Shown here one piece after another: positions 1 through 8,647 of a stretch of 64,000 nucleotides of DNA. The translations under genes and the position numbers were made by a program. Where the stretch lies: positions 2,714,501 to 2,778,500 of the forward strand of contig NZ_CP023696.1 of NCBI RefSeq assembly GCF_008704425.1, in the 5' to 3' direction. The DNA comes from Streptomyces fradiae ATCC 10745 = DSM 40063. GTDB lineage: Bacteria; Actinomycetota; Actinomycetes; Streptomycetales; Streptomycetaceae. The notes under the pieces are model-generated. The model saw nothing but the letters and a program-made list of their open reading frames with translations. It searched no databases and had not been told where the DNA came from. Positions within the stretch are counted from its first letter, which is position 1. Every line of letters starts with the position of its first letter.

Positions 1-230
1 TGCCGGGCGGCGGCGGGAGCTGGACGTTCCCGCGCGCCGTGCTGGAGCGGGGGCTGCGGGCGCCCTCGCACGCCGGGAACATCGACGTGTGGCCGTGCGG
101 GCGGGTGCAGACGGTGGTCGAGTTCCACTCGCCGGAGGGCACGGCCGTGGTGGTGCAGTTCGACGCGTCGGCGCTGCGGGGCTTCCTGCGGCGTACGTAC
201 GCCTCCGCGAGCGAGCCGGTCACGCACTGA
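1..230 (+). CDS. SsgA-family sporulation/cell-division protein, C-terminal part
   Basis: The reading frame is open from the window edge (first full codon at base 3) to a TGA at 228-230, so the 5' part lies outside the window. The visible 75 residues contain the motif block typical of SsgA-like proteins: a Gly-rich turn followed by SWTFPRAVLERGL, then VVEFHSPEG and a C-terminal FLRRTY. SsgA-like proteins are actinomycete-specific and steer septum placement and wall remodelling during sporulation; which paralogue this is cannot be decided from the C-terminus alone. It converges on the MMPL gene. Confidence 0.8.
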   Translation, partial: PGGGGSWTFPRAVLERGLRAPSHAGNIDVWPCGRVQTVVEFHSPEGTAVVVQFDASALRGFLRRTYASASEPVTH

Positions 231-526
231 TCCGCCGCCCCCTCGCCGGTCCTCGGCTCCGGTGCCTCCCCGGCACCGGCACCGGCACCGGCATGCGGCA
301 TGCGGCGTGCCCCCGGCGACGGCGGCGGCCGGTCACGGCGGCGGCCGGTCACGGCAGGGGCCCGGCGACCACCGGCACCGCGCACGGCAGGCCCGGCGAC
401 GGCACGGGCCGGCACGCACGGCGGGCGGCCGGCACCCGGGCGCCGTCCGGAGGTGTCGCCACCCCCGTCGGACGCCCCGGTGCCGGCCGCCGGTGATCGA
501 GCGGCGCCGGTGAGCCGGCGGGCCGG
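231..526. other. Intergenic region between convergent genes, short GC-rich repeats
   Basis: No gene is supported here. The stretch holds a run of CCGGCA hexamers (about 269-292) and a 16-bp unit (ACGGCGGCGGCCGGTC) repeated twice in tandem at 320-351. These could fold and act as a shared terminator for the two converging genes, but no clean hairpin with a T-run is visible. Confidence 0.4.
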
Positions 527-2809
527 TCAGACCCCGACGAGCCGGTTCGGCCGGTCGGCGTCCGGGTCGGCGGGCCGGTCGGCGTCGTCGCCCAGCCGCT
601 TGCGCAGGCCCTCGCCCTCGACGTCCACGTTGGGCAGGACGCGGTCCAGCCAGCGCGGCAACCACCACGCCTTGTGGCCGAGCAGGGCGAGCACGGCGGG
701 GACGATCGCCATACGGACCACGAACGCGTCGAACAGGACGGCCGCGGCCAGGCCGAAGCCGATCATCTTGACCATCTGCTCGCTGGCGCCGATGAAGCCC
801 GCGAACACCGCGATCATGATGACGGCGGCCGCGGTGACGACGCGGGCGCCGTGGCGGAAGCCGGTCACGATGGCCTCGCCGGGCCGCTCGCCGTGGACGT
901 ACGCCTCCCGCATGCGGGTGACGAGGAAGACCTCGTAGTCCATGGCGAGGCCGAAGACGACGCCCACCATGAAGATCGGCATCATGCTCATGATCGGGCC
1001 GGTCTGCTCCACGCCGAAGACCGAGCCCAGCCAGCCCCACTGGAAGACGGCGACGACGGCACCGAGCGCGGCGACCACCGACAGGAGGAAGCCGAGGGCG
1101 GCCTTCAGCGGGACGAGCACGGAGCGGAAGACGACCATCAGCAGCAGGAAGGCGAGGCCGACGACGAGCGCCAGATAGGGCAGCAGCGCGTCGTTCATCT
1201 TCTGCGAGAAGTCGATGTTCATCGCGGTCTGGCCGGTGACGAGGACGTCGTCGCCGGTCCGCTCGCGGATGTCGTGGACGAGGTCCTCGGTGGCCGTGGA
1301 CGACGGGCGGTCCTTCGGCACGACGGTGATCATGGCCGTGTCGCCGGCCTTGTTCGGCAGGGGCGGGGTGACCGCGGCGACGCCCTCGAGCTTCTTGATC
1401 GTGCCGGCGGCCTTGGCGGCGGCGTCCCGGTCGCCGTCCACGACGACCATCAGCGGGCCGTTGGAGCCGGGCCCGAAGCCCTCGGAGAGCAGGTCGTACG
1501 CGCGGCGCTGGGTGGTGGAGGTCGGCTGGGCACCGTCGTCGGGGAGGCCCATCTCCAGGGAGGCGGCCGGTACGGCGAGGGCACCGAGGCCGACGACGCC
1601 GACCAGCAGCACGGCGATCGGGCGGCGCAGCACGAAGCGGGCCCAGCGGGTGCCGCCGTTCGGCGCGGCCTCGGCGGCTTCCCGGTCGCCGTCCTTCTTG
1701 CCCAGGACCACGGTCTTGGCCGCGCCCTCGGAGTCGGCCGGGTCCGCGGCGGTCCCGTCCGCGTCGGACCGGCTCCCGTCGAGCGCCTTGCGGGCCTTGC
1801 GGCCGAGGATGCGCCGGCCCGAGTAGCCGAGCAGCGCCGGGATGAAGGTGAGGGCGATCAGGACGGCGATGGCGACCGTGCCGGCGGCGGCGACGCCCAT
1901 CTTGGTCAGCATCGGGATGTTGACGACGGCGAGGCCGACCAGGGCGATGACCACGGTCAGGCCCGCGAAGACGACGGCCGAGCCGGCGGTTCCGACGGCG
2001 CGTCCCGCCGCGTCCTCGGGGTCGCGGCCCTCCGCGAGCTCGGCGCGGTAGCGGGAGACGATGAACAGGGCGTAGTCGATGCCGACGGCGAGGCCGATCA
2101 TCGTGGCGAGGGTGCCGGTGGTGGTGCCGAGGTCCAGGGCGCTCGCCAGGGCGGTGATCGACGCGACGCCGATGCCGACGCCGACGATCGCGGTCAGCAG
2201 CGGCAGTCCTGCCGCGACGAGCGAGCCGAAGGTGACGACGAGGACGATCCCGGCGACGACCACGCCGATGATCTCGCCGGTGCCGGTCTCCGGCATGGCC
2301 TGGAGGGCGTCGCCGCCTATCTCGACGGTCAGTCCGCCGTCGCGCGCCTCCTCACCGGTCTTCGTCAGCGCGTCGCGCGTCGCGTCGGTCAGCTCCATCC
2401 CGTTCGCCTTGTAGGCGACGTGGATGTAGGCGGTGGCGCCGTCGCGCGAGACGGCCTGCGCGGTGTAGGGGTCGGTGACGCTCGCGACCTGGTCGGAGCC
2501 GGCGCGCAGGTCGGCGACGGCCTTGTCGACGCGGGCCTTGTTCGCCGGGTCGGTCATCTTCTGGCCGTCGGGCGCCTTGAAGACGACCCGGGCGGTGGCG
2601 CCGTCGGCGCTGCCGCCGGGGAAGCGCTCCTCCAGCAGGTCGAAGGCCCTCTGGGCCTCCGTGCCCGGCATGGAGAAGGAGCCGGAGGTGGGTGCGGGCG
2701 CGGTCGCGGCGCCGGCCCCGGCGAGGGCCAGCAGCGCGACCCACAGCAGGGTCACGGCGTGGCGGCGCCGGAAGGCGAACCGGCCGAGTTTGTAGAGGAA
2801 CGTGGCCAC
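527..2809 (-). CDS. MMPL/RND-superfamily membrane exporter
   Basis: The 760-residue product has the MMPL (Mycobacterium membrane protein large) architecture: one N-terminal membrane segment after FAFRRRHAVTLLW, a roughly 150-residue extracytoplasmic domain, a block of five to six membrane helices, then the same pattern again in the second half with GLAMDYEVFLVTRMREAY in the C-terminal helical block. The matching GLAVGIDYALFIVSRYRAE in the first half is the usual MMPL signature. Start is GTG with GGGAG nine bases upstream. Such proteins use the proton gradient to export lipids or drugs; the substrate here is unknown. The TetR gene lies directly upstream on the same strand, so the exporter is probably under its control. 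Confidence 0.9.
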   Translation of the reverse strand: MATFLYKLGRFAFRRRHAVTLLWVALLALAGAGAATAPAPTSGSFSMPGTEAQRAFDLLEERFPGGSADGATARVVFKAPDGQKMTDPANKARVDKAVADLRAGSDQVASVTDPYTAQAVSRDGATAYIHVAYKANGMELTDATRDALTKTGEEARDGGLTVEIGGDALQAMPETGTGEIIGVVVAGIVLVVTFGSLVAAGLPLLTAIVGVGIGVASITALASALDLGTTTGTLATMIGLAVGIDYALFIVSRYRAELAEGRDPEDAAGRAVGTAGSAVVFAGLTVVIALVGLAVVNIPMLTKMGVAAAGTVAIAVLIALTFIPALLGYSGRRILGRKARKALDGSRSDADGTAADPADSEGAAKTVVLGKKDGDREAAEAAPNGGTRWARFVLRRPIAVLLVGVVGLGALAVPAASLEMGLPDDGAQPTSTTQRRAYDLLSEGFGPGSNGPLMVVVDGDRDAAAKAAGTIKKLEGVAAVTPPLPNKAGDTAMITVVPKDRPSSTATEDLVHDIRERTGDDVLVTGQTAMNIDFSQKMNDALLPYLALVVGLAFLLLMVVFRSVLVPLKAALGFLLSVVAALGAVVAVFQWGWLGSVFGVEQTGPIMSMMPIFMVGVVFGLAMDYEVFLVTRMREAYVHGERPGEAIVTGFRHGARVVTAAAVIMIAVFAGFIGASEQMVKMIGFGLAAAVLFDAFVVRMAIVPAVLALLGHKAWWLPRWLDRVLPNVDVEGEGLRKRLGDDADRPADPDADRPNRLVGV

Positions 2810-2984
2810 TGGGGCGTACTCCCGGGGTGAGTGGACGGGGCAAGGACGTTGGGGAGTCGGCCCGACAGCGTGAGCGGTACGTGTCAGGTACGGGTGTCCG
2901 GGCGGTCGGCGGGGTCGCGGCGTGGGGAGCGCCGGGGCCGGCCGGCCCGTTTCCGCCCACCCCTCGCGGGGCGGACGGGGTGGG

Positions 2985-3560
2985 TCAGGGGGCGCCGAGG
3001 GCGGGGAGCACGACGGCGTCCACGTAGGTGGTGAGGTACGCCTGGTCGACCGGCAGGTCCTCGATGAGGGGCCGGGCGACGAGGGCGCCGATCATCATGT
3101 GCGGGACCAGTCCGAGCGCCGGGTTCCCGGCGTCGACCTCGCCCCGTGCGACGGCGCGGCGCAGGAGGAGGTCGAGCCCGGTCATCTCCGGTTCGATCAG
3201 CAGTGCGCGCATCGCCTGGAGCAGTTCGGGGTTCTCGCTGACCGCGTGGGCGAGGCCCCGCATCATCGCGGAGTCCTTCTCCATGCGGCAGTCGTCGGAG
3301 CGCCGGATCATCTCGTGGAAGTCGCCCCGGAGCGTCCCGGTGTCGATCTCCGCTATCCGTACGGGCTTGTGGTGCCGCAGCGACTGCGCCACCAGCTCCG
3401 GCTTGCTCCCCCACTGGCGGTAGAGGGTGGCCTTGCTGGAGCGCGTCCGCGCGGCGATGGCGTCCATGGTGAGGCCGTCGTAGCCGACCTCGCCGAGGAG
3501 GTCGATGACGGTCGCGTACAGCTCGGACTCGCGTTCCGGGGTGAGTCTGCTGCGTGCCAT
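2985..3560 (-). CDS. TetR-family repressor
   Basis: The protein of about 191 residues has the TetR N-terminal helix-turn-helix: GEVGYDGLTMDAIAARTRSS followed by KATLYRQWGSKPELV, about residues 25-60. The C-terminal half is a ligand-binding helical domain without recognisable specificity. I place the start at the ATG at 3560 (MARSR); an ATG 12 bases further upstream has no Shine-Dalgarno sequence. Two near-perfect inverted repeats lie just upstream, one ending 17 bases before the start, so autorepression is likely. The MMPL exporter gene follows 175 bases downstream on the same strand, a common TetR-exporter arrangement; the divergent tricorn gene could also be affected. Confidence 0.9.
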   Translation of the reverse strand: MARSRLTPERESELYATVIDLLGEVGYDGLTMDAIAARTRSSKATLYRQWGSKPELVAQSLRHHKPVRIAEIDTGTLRGDFHEMIRRSDDCRMEKDSAMMRGLAHAVSENPELLQAMRALLIEPEMTGLDLLLRRAVARGEVDAGNPALGLVPHMMIGALVARPLIEDLPVDQAYLTTYVDAVVLPALGAP

Positions 3561-3576
3561 GGGCGGTTCCATCCGA

Positions 3577-3591
3577 ACGAAACGGTTTCGT
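3577..3591. promoter_or_regulatory. Probable TetR operator 1
   Basis: Perfect 7-1-7 inverted repeat ACGAAAC-G-GTTTCGT, 17 bases upstream of the TetR start. The same arms recur 47 bases away, which argues for a real binding site of the adjacent TetR protein. Confidence 0.75.
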
Positions 3592-3623
3592 ACAGCAGAA
3601 GCGTAGACCGCCCCCGCAGCGAA

Positions 3624-3638
3624 ACGAAACCGTTTCGT
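3624..3638. promoter_or_regulatory. Probable TetR operator 2
   Basis: Second copy of the inverted repeat with identical arms, ACGAAAC-C-GTTTCGT. Only the central base differs from operator 1. Centre-to-centre distance is 47 bp. It sits between the TetR gene and the divergent tricorn gene. Confidence 0.75.
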
Positions 3639-3763
3639 ACGTGGCGTGGGTCACGGTGGCGGTGGCCGCACCCGGCGCCACGGGGGGGCAGGGGCGGCCG
3701 GGAACATCTGACCGATGCGCCGGTCGAGTTGCCGCGTGCGGGCCGCGCGGAAAGCATGAGAAC

Positions 3764-6700
3764 GTGAGCAGCGACGGCGCGTACCTCCGGTATCCCCACG
3801 TCCACGGCGACCTGCTGTGCTTCACCGCGGAAGACGATCTGTGGATCGCCCCGCTCGCCGCCGGGGGCGAGGCCCCCGGCCGCGCCTGGCGGCTGACCGT
3901 GGACCGCACCAGGGTCGGCCACCCCCGCTTCTCGCCGGACGGCCGGCACATCGCGTACACGAGCTGGCGCAGCCTGGACCCGGAGATCCACCTGGTGGCC
4001 GTCGACGGCGGGCCCGCGCGGCGGCTGTCGTACTGGGGGTCGCTGGACACCCGTGTCTGCGGCTGGGACCCGGACGGCAACATCCTGGCGGTCGCCTCGC
4101 ACGGGCAGCCGTTCTCGCACTTCTCGTGGGCGTACAAGGTCTCCCCGGACGGCAGCCCCGGCCGCCGCCTGCCGTGGGGGCCGTGCGCCGACATCCAGGT
4201 CGCCGACGTGGACGGGGAGCACCGCACCCTGCTGCTGACGGGCAAGCCGCCGCACGAGCCGGCCTCGTGGAAGCGGTACCGGGGCGGGGCGACCGGGCGG
4301 CTGTGGATGCACGGCGAGCGGCTGCTGCCCGACCTGGGCGGGCACCTGGACTGCGCGATGTTCGTGGGCGGCCGGGTGGCGTTCCTCTCCGACCACGAGG
4401 GCGTCGGCAACCTCTACTCGTGCCTGCCCGACGGCACGGACCTGCGCCGCCACACCGACCACGACGCGTTCTACGCCCGGCACGCCTCGTCGGGCGGGCG
4501 CCGCGTGGTCTACCAGTGCGCCGGGGACCTGTGGATGCTGGACGCCCTGACGCCGGAGGCGCGGCCCCGGAGGCTGGCGGTACGGCTCGGGGGCCCGCGC
4601 GCGGGGCGGCGCACGTACCAGGTGCCGACCGCGCAGCACATCCAGTCGGTGGCCGTGGACGAGACCGGGCGGGCCAGCGCGGTGTGCGTCCGGGGCAGCC
4701 TCTACTGGCTGACGCACCGGGACGGGCCGGCGCGGTCCATCGCGGACACGCCGGGCGTGCGGGTGCGGCTGCCGGAGATGCTGGACGGCGGGCGGGTCGC
4801 GTACGTGACGGACGCGGAGGGCGAGGACGCGGTGGAGATCGCGTACCTGCCGCGCGCCAGCGGCCAGCGCCCGCCGCGCCGCCTGGCCGCCGGCCTGCTG
4901 GGCCGGGTGCTGGAGATGGTCTCCGACCCGGACGGCGACCGGCTGGCCATCGCCTCGCACGACGGGCGGCTGCTGCTCCTGGACGTGTCGGAGGAGGCGG
5001 TCGAGGCGGCGGGCGAACCGGCCGAACCCGCGCGGACGCGGGGCCGCCTGCGCCGGCTGACGCTGCCGGGGGACGGGGACGGGGCGGGGGCGGACGGGAC
5101 GCCGGGCATGGACGGGACGCCGGGGGCAGACGGGACGCCGGGTACGGACGGGACGGCGGGGGCGGACGGGACGCCGGGCACGGACGGGACGCCGGGCACG
5201 GACGGGAGGCCGGGTACGGACGGCGGGGCGCCTACCTCGGCCCAGGCCCCGGAGGCGGACCCGGCCCAGGCCCCGACGGCGGAGGCGGCCCAGCCCCAGA
5301 CCCCCGACCCGGCTCCTCCCGTAGGGGCGCCGGCACACGACGACGCCCCGGACGCCACACCGGAGGCCGCCGCGCCCTCCTCCCCCACCCGCACCGGCGG
5401 TGACGCCCCCGCCCCCCTGGTCACGGAGCTGATCCGGTCCGGCAACGGCCCCGTGCGAGACCTCGCGTTCTCGCCGGACGGGCAGTGGCTGACGTGGTCG
5501 CACCCGTTCATCGGCCGGTCGCTGCGGCAGATCAAGATGGCCCGCATCAAGGACCGCCTGGTCGTGGACGTGACCAACGGGCGCTTCGAGGACGAGAGCC
5601 CCGTGTTCACACGGGACGGCCGGTACCTGGCGTTCCTGTCGTGGCGCGGCTTCGACCCGGTGTACGACGTGCACACGGGCGACCTGTCGTTCCCGCTGGG
5701 CTGCCGCCCGTACCTCGTACCGCTGGCGTCGACGACGCCGTCGCCGTTCGCGCTGTCGCCGGAGGGGCGGCCGGCGGCGGGCGGCCTCGACCTGGGGGAC
5801 GACGAGCGGGCGGGCGACGGGACCGTGCTGGTGGAGGTGGAGGGCCTGGAGAGCCGGGTGACGCCGTTCCCGGTGGCCGCGTCCAAGTACTCGTCGCTGC
5901 ACCCGGTGAGCGGGGGCGGGCTGGTGTGGCTGCGGTGGCCGATCTCGGGCGCGCTGGGCGAGACGTTCGTGAACCCGTCGGACCCGTCGGAGCGGCCGAC
6001 GCTGGAGCACTTCAACCTCGCCAAGGCGCGCAAGTCGGAACTGGTCGCGCACCTCGACTCGTTCGCGGTGAGCGGCGACGGGACGCGGCTCGTCGTGCTC
6101 GACGAGGGCGACCTGCGCGCGGTCCCCGCCAACGAGACGGGCGACGTCGACACGACGGTGTACGTGGACGTGCGGCGCGTCCGGCACGAGGTGGACCCGG
6201 GCGCCGAGTGGCGGCAGGCGTACGACGAGGCGGGCCGCATCACACGGGCGTACTTCTGGGAGCCCGGCATGGCGGGCATCGACTGGGACGGGGTGCTGGA
6301 CCAGTACCGGCCGCTGGTCGAGCGGGTGGCGTCGCCCGACGAGTTCGCCGACCTGCTGCGGGAGGTCCTGGGCGAGCTGGGCACGTCCCACGCGTACGTC
6401 ACGCCCGCCCGGCGCAACGAGGGCCCGCCGCACTACCAGCGGGCGATGGGCCTGCTGGGGGCGAACCTGGTGTGCCGGGACGGGAGATGGGTGGTCAGGC
6501 GCATCCTGCCGGGCGACTCGTCGGACTCCAAGGCGCGCTCGCCGCTGGCCGGCACGGGCATCCGGGAGGGGGCCGTGCTCACCCACGTGGACGGCCGGCC
6601 GGTGGACCCGGTGGCGGGGCCGTACCCGCTGCTGGACGCGGCGGGCGGGACGACGGTGGAGCTGACGTTCGCGCCGGGCGACGGGGAGGCGGGGCGGCCC

Positions 6701-7426
6701 CGGCGGGTCGCGGTGGTGCCGCTGGTCGACGAGCGCCCGCTGCGCTACCAGGACTGGGTGGCCAAGCGCCGGCAGGTCGTCCGGGAGCTGAGCGACGGGC
6801 GGTGCGGCTACCTGCACATCCCGGACATGGGCGGCTCGGGCTGGGCGCAGTTCAACCGGGACCTGCGCCTGGAGGTGTCGCGGCCGGCGCTCATCGTGGA
6901 CGTGCGCGGCAACGCGGGCGGGCACATCAGCGAACTGGTCGTGGAGAAGCTGACGCGCCGCATCCTGGGCTGGGACCTGACGCGCAACGCGCAGCCCGTG
7001 TCGTACGCGTCGAACTCGCCGCGCGGGCCGGTCGTGGCGCTCGCGGACGAGGCCACGTCGTCGGACGGCGACATGATCACGGCGGTCTTCAAGCTCCAGG
7101 GCCTCGGCCCGGTGGTGGGCCAGCGCACCTGGGGCGGCGTGGTCGGCATGACGGGCCGCCATCGGCTGGGCGACGGCACGGTGATCACGGTGCCGATGAA
7201 CGCGGCGTGGTTCGAGGCGTACGGCTGGGGCGTGGAGAACCACGGCGTGGAGCCGGACATCGAGATCGAACGCACCCCCCTGGACTGGGCGGAGGGCCGC
7301 CACCGCCAGCTCGCGGACGCGGTGGGACTGGCGCTGGACCTCCTGAAGCAGCGCCCCCCGTCCAGCCCCCCGGACTACTCCGGCACCCCCGACCTCGCCC
7401 GCCCACCCCTGCCCCCGAGGCCGTAG
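3764..7426 (+). CDS. Tricorn protease homologue with collagen-like insert
   Basis: The 1220-residue protein has the tricorn order: two N-terminal beta-propellers (blade motifs such as PRFSPDGRHIAYTSW and DLAFSPDGQWLTWSHP), a linking C1 region, a PDZ domain and a C-terminal S41-type hydrolase core. Probable catalytic residues by family comparison are Ser875-His876 in GELGTSHAYVTP and Ser1100-Asp1101 in ATSSDGDM; a Glu follows in NHGVEPDIEIE. Tricorn degrades oligopeptides released by larger proteases in the cytosol. Start is taken as GTG 3764 (MSSDGAYLRYPHVHG), the usual beginning of the first propeller; the frame is open further upstream. Between the propellers, residues about 437-488 form a Gly-X-Y run, followed by an Ala/Pro-rich linker; this is not part of the usual fold. 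Confidence 0.93.
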   Translation: MSSDGAYLRYPHVHGDLLCFTAEDDLWIAPLAAGGEAPGRAWRLTVDRTRVGHPRFSPDGRHIAYTSWRSLDPEIHLVAVDGGPARRLSYWGSLDTRVCGWDPDGNILAVASHGQPFSHFSWAYKVSPDGSPGRRLPWGPCADIQVADVDGEHRTLLLTGKPPHEPASWKRYRGGATGRLWMHGERLLPDLGGHLDCAMFVGGRVAFLSDHEGVGNLYSCLPDGTDLRRHTDHDAFYARHASSGGRRVVYQCAGDLWMLDALTPEARPRRLAVRLGGPRAGRRTYQVPTAQHIQSVAVDETGRASAVCVRGSLYWLTHRDGPARSIADTPGVRVRLPEMLDGGRVAYVTDAEGEDAVEIAYLPRASGQRPPRRLAAGLLGRVLEMVSDPDGDRLAIASHDGRLLLLDVSEEAVEAAGEPAEPARTRGRLRRLTLPGDGDGAGADGTPGMDGTPGADGTPGTDGTAGADGTPGTDGTPGTDGRPGTDGGAPTSAQAPEADPAQAPTAEAAQPQTPDPAPPVGAPAHDDAPDATPEAAAPSSPTRTGGDAPAPLVTELIRSGNGPVRDLAFSPDGQWLTWSHPFIGRSLRQIKMARIKDRLVVDVTNGRFEDESPVFTRDGRYLAFLSWRGFDPVYDVHTGDLSFPLGCRPYLVPLASTTPSPFALSPEGRPAAGGLDLGDDERAGDGTVLVEVEGLESRVTPFPVAASKYSSLHPVSGGGLVWLRWPISGALGETFVNPSDPSERPTLEHFNLAKARKSELVAHLDSFAVSGDGTRLVVLDEGDLRAVPANETGDVDTTVYVDVRRVRHEVDPGAEWRQAYDEAGRITRAYFWEPGMAGIDWDGVLDQYRPLVERVASPDEFADLLREVLGELGTSHAYVTPARRNEGPPHYQRAMGLLGANLVCRDGRWVVRRILPGDSSDSKARSPLAGTGIREGAVLTHVDGRPVDPVAGPYPLLDAAGGTTVELTFAPGDGEAGRPRRVAVVPLVDERPLRYQDWVAKRRQVVRELSDGRCGYLHIPDMGGSGWAQFNRDLRLEVSRPALIVDVRGNAGGHISELVVEKLTRRILGWDLTRNAQPVSYASNSPRGPVVALADEATSSDGDMITAVFKLQGLGPVVGQRTWGGVVGMTGRHRLGDGTVITVPMNAAWFEAYGWGVENHGVEPDIEIERTPLDWAEGRHRQLADAVGLALDLLKQRPPSSPPDYSGTPDLARPPLPPRP
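5093..5218 (+). repeat. 18-bp tandem repeat coding for Gly-X-Y triplets
   Basis: Seven units of 18 bp, each beginning GACGGGACGCCGGG or a one-base variant, start at 5093, 5111, 5129, 5147, 5165, 5183 and 5201. Each unit codes for DGTPGx, giving a collagen-like Gly-X-Y series inside the tricorn gene. Confidence 0.95.
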
Positions 7427-7473
7427 CGCGCCGCCGCCCGACCGCCGCCGCACGTGCTCCCGCACGCCCCGCC

Positions 7474-7540
7474 CCCGTACGGGCAGCAGCACGTCCCGTA
7501 CGGGGGGCACGTCCCGTACGGGCAGCACGTCCCGTACGGG
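7474..7540. repeat. Four CCCGTACGGG palindromes in direct repeat
   Basis: The 10-bp perfect palindrome CCCGTACGGG occurs at 7474-7483, 7495-7504, 7513-7522 and 7531-7540, spaced 21, 18 and 18 bp and joined by GCAGCACGT-type spacers. It lies 48 bases after the tricorn stop. It could be a terminator-like or protein-binding array. In one frame it would read (V/H)PYGQH repeats continuous with the DinB gene. Confidence 0.85.
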
Positions 7541-7666
7541 CACGGCTTGCCGCCGGGCGGGCCGCCCGCGCGGGCGGGCCGCCCCCACCCGCACCGGTCG
7601 CCGGCTGCGGCCGACCGGGTCCGATACTCGGTGGCGGTCCGGGGCGATGCGCACCTCGATGCCGTC

Positions 7667-8242
7667 ATGGACTCAGGCGAGCGCGACGGCGAAGCAGCGG
7701 TGACCCGGTGGACCCCCTCCACCGTCCACCCCGACATGTGGGTCGACCCGGACGACGACCCGCGCGAGACCGGGGCCGGGGCGGCGGACGAACGCGGCGC
7801 GCTGCTGGGCAGTCTGCGGCACTTCCGACTCACCGTCGAGATGAAGTGCGCGGGCCTGGACGCCGGGCAGATGGCCCGGCGCTCCGTGCCGCCGTCCACG
7901 ATGTCCCTGCTCGGGCTGGTGCGGCACATGGCCGAGGACGAGCGGCACTTCCGCCGGATGGCCGGCGAGGAATCGCCCAGGATCTACCGCACCGCCGAGG
8001 ACCGTGACGGCGACTGGAACGGCGCGGTCGCCGACCCGGCGGTCGTGGAGGACGCCTGGCGGCGGTGGCGGGCCGAGCGCGAGGCGACCGACCGTTTCAT
8101 CGCCGGCTTCGCCGACCTCGGCACGCGCACCGGGGAGGCGCCGCTGCGCGAGATCCTGGTGGCGCAGATCACCGAGTACGCCCGGCACTGCGGGCACGCC
8201 GACCTGCTGCGCGAGCGGATCGACGGCCGAGTGGGCCAGTGA
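7667..8242 (+). CDS. DinB-family (DUF664) protein
   Basis: About 191 residues. The segment LRLTVEMKC-like helix, ARRSVPPSTMSLLGLVRHMAEDERH and AQITEYARHCGHADLLRERIDG are the typical Streptomyces DUF664/DinB four-helix-bundle signatures; the His residues in VRHMAEDERH and YARHCGHAD are in the positions that usually bind a metal. Enzymatic role unknown; relatives include thiol-dependent transferases. The start is uncertain: ATG 7667, GTG 7700 (VTRWTPSTVHPD, close to the usual family start) and ATG 7736 are in the same frame, and none has a strong Shine-Dalgarno sequence. Confidence 0.8.
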   Translation: MDSGERDGEAAVTRWTPSTVHPDMWVDPDDDPRETGAGAADERGALLGSLRHFRLTVEMKCAGLDAGQMARRSVPPSTMSLLGLVRHMAEDERHFRRMAGEESPRIYRTAEDRDGDWNGAVADPAVVEDAWRRWRAEREATDRFIAGFADLGTRTGEAPLREILVAQITEYARHCGHADLLRERIDGRVGQ

Positions 8243-8267
8243 CCGAGCCCCCGGGCGGCCGGGCGAC

Positions 8268-8286
8268 GGGGCGCCCCCCGCGCCCC
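8268..8286. terminator. Hairpin between convergent DinB and CsbD genes
   Basis: GGGGCGC and GCGCCCC arms around a five-C loop form a short stem between the two converging genes. No T-run follows, which is usual in this GC-rich DNA. It may serve both directions. Confidence 0.4.
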
Positions 8287-8350
8287 GGGCAGCCGGGTGC
8301 CCCGGGCGGCGGGGGCCGGCCGGGGCACTCGGGGGAAGGGAGCCGGAGGG

Positions 8351-8551
8351 TCAGACCTCGTCGTCTTCCAGCATGGTCTGCCGGTCGCGCATCGGCGCGT
8401 CCTCGCGCTCGCGCTCGGGCTGGGCGCCCTGCTTCTTGCCCTTGCGCTGCTGCATGCGCTGCTGCGCCTCGTCCTTGATGCCCTGCGCGCGCTCCTTGCC
8501 CTGCTGCTGGAGCTGCTCGGCCTTGTCCTTGAACTGGTCTGAGATACCCAT
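8351..8551 (-). CDS. CsbD-like stress-response protein
   Basis: A 66-residue, highly charged protein (MGISDQFKDKAEQLQQQGKE at the start) rich in Lys, Glu and Gln, as expected for CsbD/microaggregate-binding small proteins induced by general stress. The start ATG at 8551 has GGAGTGAG eight bases upstream. The sequence predicts helix throughout with no catalytic residues. It converges on the DinB gene. Confidence 0.75.
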   Translation of the reverse strand: MGISDQFKDKAEQLQQQGKERAQGIKDEAQQRMQQRKGKKQGAQPEREREDAPMRDRQTMLEDDEV

Positions 8552-8647
8552 CCGGTTCTCACTCCTACACGGGGTGCGGGGAACGCGGAGCCGTGAGCGG
8601 CCCCGCGCCGACCAGCCTGGCACGAGCGGACATCCCTCGCATTTCGA

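Noticed and set aside
674..2830. Long open frame on the plus strand opposite the MMPL gene
   Set aside because: It is a GC-skew shadow: charged Asp/Gly/His-rich translation without family motifs, fully inside a well-supported gene.
3554..3763. ATG 3554 as the tricorn start
   Set aside because: It would read through both TetR operators and adds 70 residues with no fold; GTG 3764 begins the first propeller.
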